DNA from: Desulfobacterales bacterium S5133MH16
Lineage (GTDB): Bacteria; Desulfobacterota; Desulfobacteria; Desulfobacterales; UBA11574
NCBI GenBank assembly: GCA_001751005.1
Contig: MAXL01000445.1
Coordinates: forward strand, 1-5,371
Length of the DNA: 5,371 nucleotides
Direction of reading: 5' to 3'
Shown here piece by piece: positions 4,646-5,371 of this stretch. The position numbers and the translations under genes are program-made. The stretch's first letter is position 1. Each line of letters begins with the position of its first letter. The notes beneath the pieces are model-generated. The model was not told where the DNA came from and did not search any database. It saw only the letters and a program-made list of their open reading frames with translations.

Positions 4646-4834
4646 ATGGAATTACACACTGTAAAAATAGAGTCGAAGTTGAAAAAAATAGGCCGGTCAA
4701 AATATTGGCTTGCGAAACAATTGAATTTGCCTATACAGACTGTTTTGTATTGGTTCCGCGCGAAGAGCTTAAGAGGGGCTGAACCCATAGCAAAGGTCCT
4801 AGGATACCCTGATCCTAAAGATATTGTTTTGTAA
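4646..4834 (+). CDS. Small Cro/CI-type helix-turn-helix DNA-binding protein (62 aa)
   Basis: The protein is little more than one HTH domain: scaffold helix ESKLKKIG (9-16), helix 2 SKYWLAKQL (18-26), turn NLP, recognition helix IQTVLYWFR (30-38), and a closing helix GAEPIAKVLGY (44-54) with a short tail PKDIVL. The 'SKYWLAKQLNLPxxTVxYW' pattern is that of XRE/Cro-like regulators of phages. There is no dimerisation or peptidase domain, so a Cro-like regulator fits better than a full CI/LexA-like repressor. The start is the ATG at 4646, with an in-frame TGA 15 bases upstream. No Shine-Dalgarno is visible, so a leaderless mRNA is possible; TTG at 4679 is a less likely alternative. Divergent from the recombination operon, it probably controls the shared region and perhaps its own gene. 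Confidence 0.82.
   Translation: MELHTVKIESKLKKIGRSKYWLAKQLNLPIQTVLYWFRAKSLRGAEPIAKVLGYPDPKDIVL
4735..4749 (+). repeat. ACAGACTGTYTTGTA repeat, copy 1 (inside the HTH gene)
   Basis: ACAGACTGTTTTGTA lies within the recognition-helix codons of the HTH gene and matches a second copy at 4837-4851 in 14 of 15 positions. Its first nine bases, ACAG-A-CTGT, form a perfect dyad. It may be an autoregulatory binding site or a remnant of local duplication. Confidence 0.45.
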
Positions 4835-4851
4835 AAACAGACTGTCTTGTA
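4825..4851 (+). repeat. ACAGACTGTYTTGTA repeat copy 2, fused to an AT-rich dyad at the HTH stop codon
   Basis: ACAGACTGTCTTGTA (4837-4851) repeats the site at 4735-4749. Just before and overlapping it, TGTTTT-GTA-AAAACA (4825-4839) is a perfect 6-3-6 inverted repeat that includes the HTH stop codon, and its TGTTTTGTA half also matches part of copy 1. The cluster occupies the 24-base gap in front of the 103-aa gene. It fits an operator or an RNA structure controlling that gene. The stem has almost no G/C, so it is not an intrinsic terminator. Confidence 0.45.
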
Positions 4852-4858
4852 AAGGCAT

Positions 4859-5170
4859 ATGAGAAAAACACTTGATAACAATAAATCTCCCTGCCTGTTC
4901 TGCAAAAAACACTTGGCTGGGCATGATAAGAGACGCTGCTCTGTTATATGCGAACGTAGACTGGTATATAGCAAAGGACTCCCTTGGACTCATCTGCCTG
5001 AGGTAGATTTCTCCGATCTGTTGAATATTGCGCGTAAAAAAAGGCAGACTTTAATACTTGCGCCGTCAGTTATTAGGCCGTCAAAGGTTATTAAGTCTAT
5101 TACTGCCAAAAAGCCACCATTAGCTATTGAAGAAAACCGGAACCAGCAAACAACTTTGGAACGGGTCTGA
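4859..5170 (+). CDS. 103-aa putative zinc-finger protein
   Basis: Function unknown. The N-terminal third has C12-L-F-C15, then C27-S-V-I-C31-ERR, a Cx2C-x11-Cx3C arrangement similar to small treble-clef or YacG-like zinc fingers ('CPxC...RxCSxxC'); His18 and His22 lie between the pairs. The remaining residues are basic, with SVIRPSKVIKSITAKKPP probably disordered, and end in a polar ENRNQQTTLERV tail. The ATG at 4859-4861 is forced by an in-frame TAA at 4850-4852. AAAGG precedes it by only 3 bases, an unusually short spacing, so translation may be modest. It follows the HTH gene by 24 bases and the next gene begins 16 bases after its stop, so the three are probably one rightward unit. Confidence 0.7.
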   Translation: MRKTLDNNKSPCLFCKKHLAGHDKRRCSVICERRLVYSKGLPWTHLPEVDFSDLLNIARKKRQTLILAPSVIRPSKVIKSITAKKPPLAIEENRNQQTTLERV

Positions 5171-5186
5171 TTCTTTGGAGAGGAAA

Positions 5187-5363
5187 ATGAAAGAAAAGAA
5201 ATGCCCCAAAAAAATTCGTTTGGATACAATCAAGCAGCTTGAGAAGATTATTAACCGAAAAAATAAGTTGCTTGAGCAAGCGTTAGACCAACTTCTTCAA
5301 TGCGAGTGGGAGGTTTCTCTCAGTGTTGTAGCCAGCATAGAGAAGGATTTGGGAAAAAATTGA
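5187..5363 (+). CDS. 58-aa helical, Lys/Glu-rich protein of unknown function
   Basis: No family recognised. After a basic N-terminus (MKEKKCPKKIR) the protein is almost wholly helical, with heptad-like Leu/Ile spacing in TIKQLEKIINRKNKLLEQAL, so a short coiled coil or a small homodimer is likely. It has two Cys, not in a CxxC pair. The start is the ATG at 5187-5189 with a strong GGAGAGGA site 3-5 bases upstream; the frame stays open upstream to a TTG at 5127, but that lies inside the preceding gene and has no support. A further ATG at 5367 just before the window edge could begin another gene, but only five bases remain to judge it. Confidence 0.68.
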   Translation: MKEKKCPKKIRLDTIKQLEKIINRKNKLLEQALDQLLQCEWEVSLSVVASIEKDLGKN

Positions 5364-5371
5364 AAGATGAT

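Noticed and set aside
4456..4782. 108-codon plus-strand frame starting at GTG through the control region
   Set aside because: It overlaps the HTH gene in another frame and would turn the promoter and repeat region into coding DNA. It has no ribosome site, no recognisable domain and a random-looking composition.
4618..4974. 118-codon minus-strand frame opposite the HTH and 103-aa genes
   Set aside because: It is antisense to two better supported plus-strand genes; no ribosome site or domain supports it.
1..5371. CRISPR array, insertion sequence or attachment site
   Set aside because: No regularly spaced repeat series, no transposase or integrase frame and no tRNA-gene fragment were seen. The repeats present are short and limited to the promoter regions.

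Overview
The window looks like the early/recombination region of a temperate bacteriophage or prophage. The host is probably a low-G+C bacterium, with a Firmicutes-like style: strong AGGAGG-type ribosome binding sites, TTG and GTG starts, AT-rich DNA and tightly packed small genes. No host taxon can be named from sequence alone, and no structural, integrase or lysis gene is visible. Genes run in two divergent groups separated by a 271-base control region (4375-4645).

Leftward (minus-strand) operon, read from 4374 down to 1. The order is: a 92-aa CxxC zinc-ribbon protein; a 68-aa two-helix membrane protein starting with GTG; a 114-aa phage protein with a helical N-terminus, overlapping the previous gene; a 67-aa unknown; a 653-aa SbcC/Rad50-like ATPase with Walker A, coiled coils, a CPTC zinc hook and a degenerate Walker B; a 161-aa multi-CxxC protein; a 49-aa zinc ribbon too short for standard ORF cut-offs; an 88-aa unknown; and the first 143 residues of a RecT-family single-strand annealing protein that runs off the left edge. 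Most junctions are one to a few tens of bases, directly abutting or overlapping, so this reads as one transcription unit. A possible secondary promoter/operator lies at 850-878. Together these genes look like a DNA replication/recombination module: RecT for annealing, the SMC-like ATPase for DNA-end or structure handling, and small zinc-binding accessories.

Rightward (plus-strand) group, 4646-5363. It holds a 62-aa Cro/CI-like helix-turn-helix protein, a 103-aa putative zinc-finger protein and a 58-aa helical protein. The HTH protein is the obvious candidate regulator of the divergent promoters.

The control region holds a perfect TATAAT box facing left, a near-palindrome centred on GTTCGAAC, inverted repeats GTTCTG/CAGAAC and CTATCA/TGATAG, and a direct repeat ATAGTCAA(G)AGTTTT with 32-base spacing. 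A second repeat family, ACAGACTGTYTTGTA, lies inside and just after the HTH gene. The most interesting points are the unusual ATPase motifs beside RecT, the concentration of small CxxC proteins, and the dense set of putative operators. I found no CRISPR array, tRNA, rRNA, insertion sequence or convincing intrinsic terminator.
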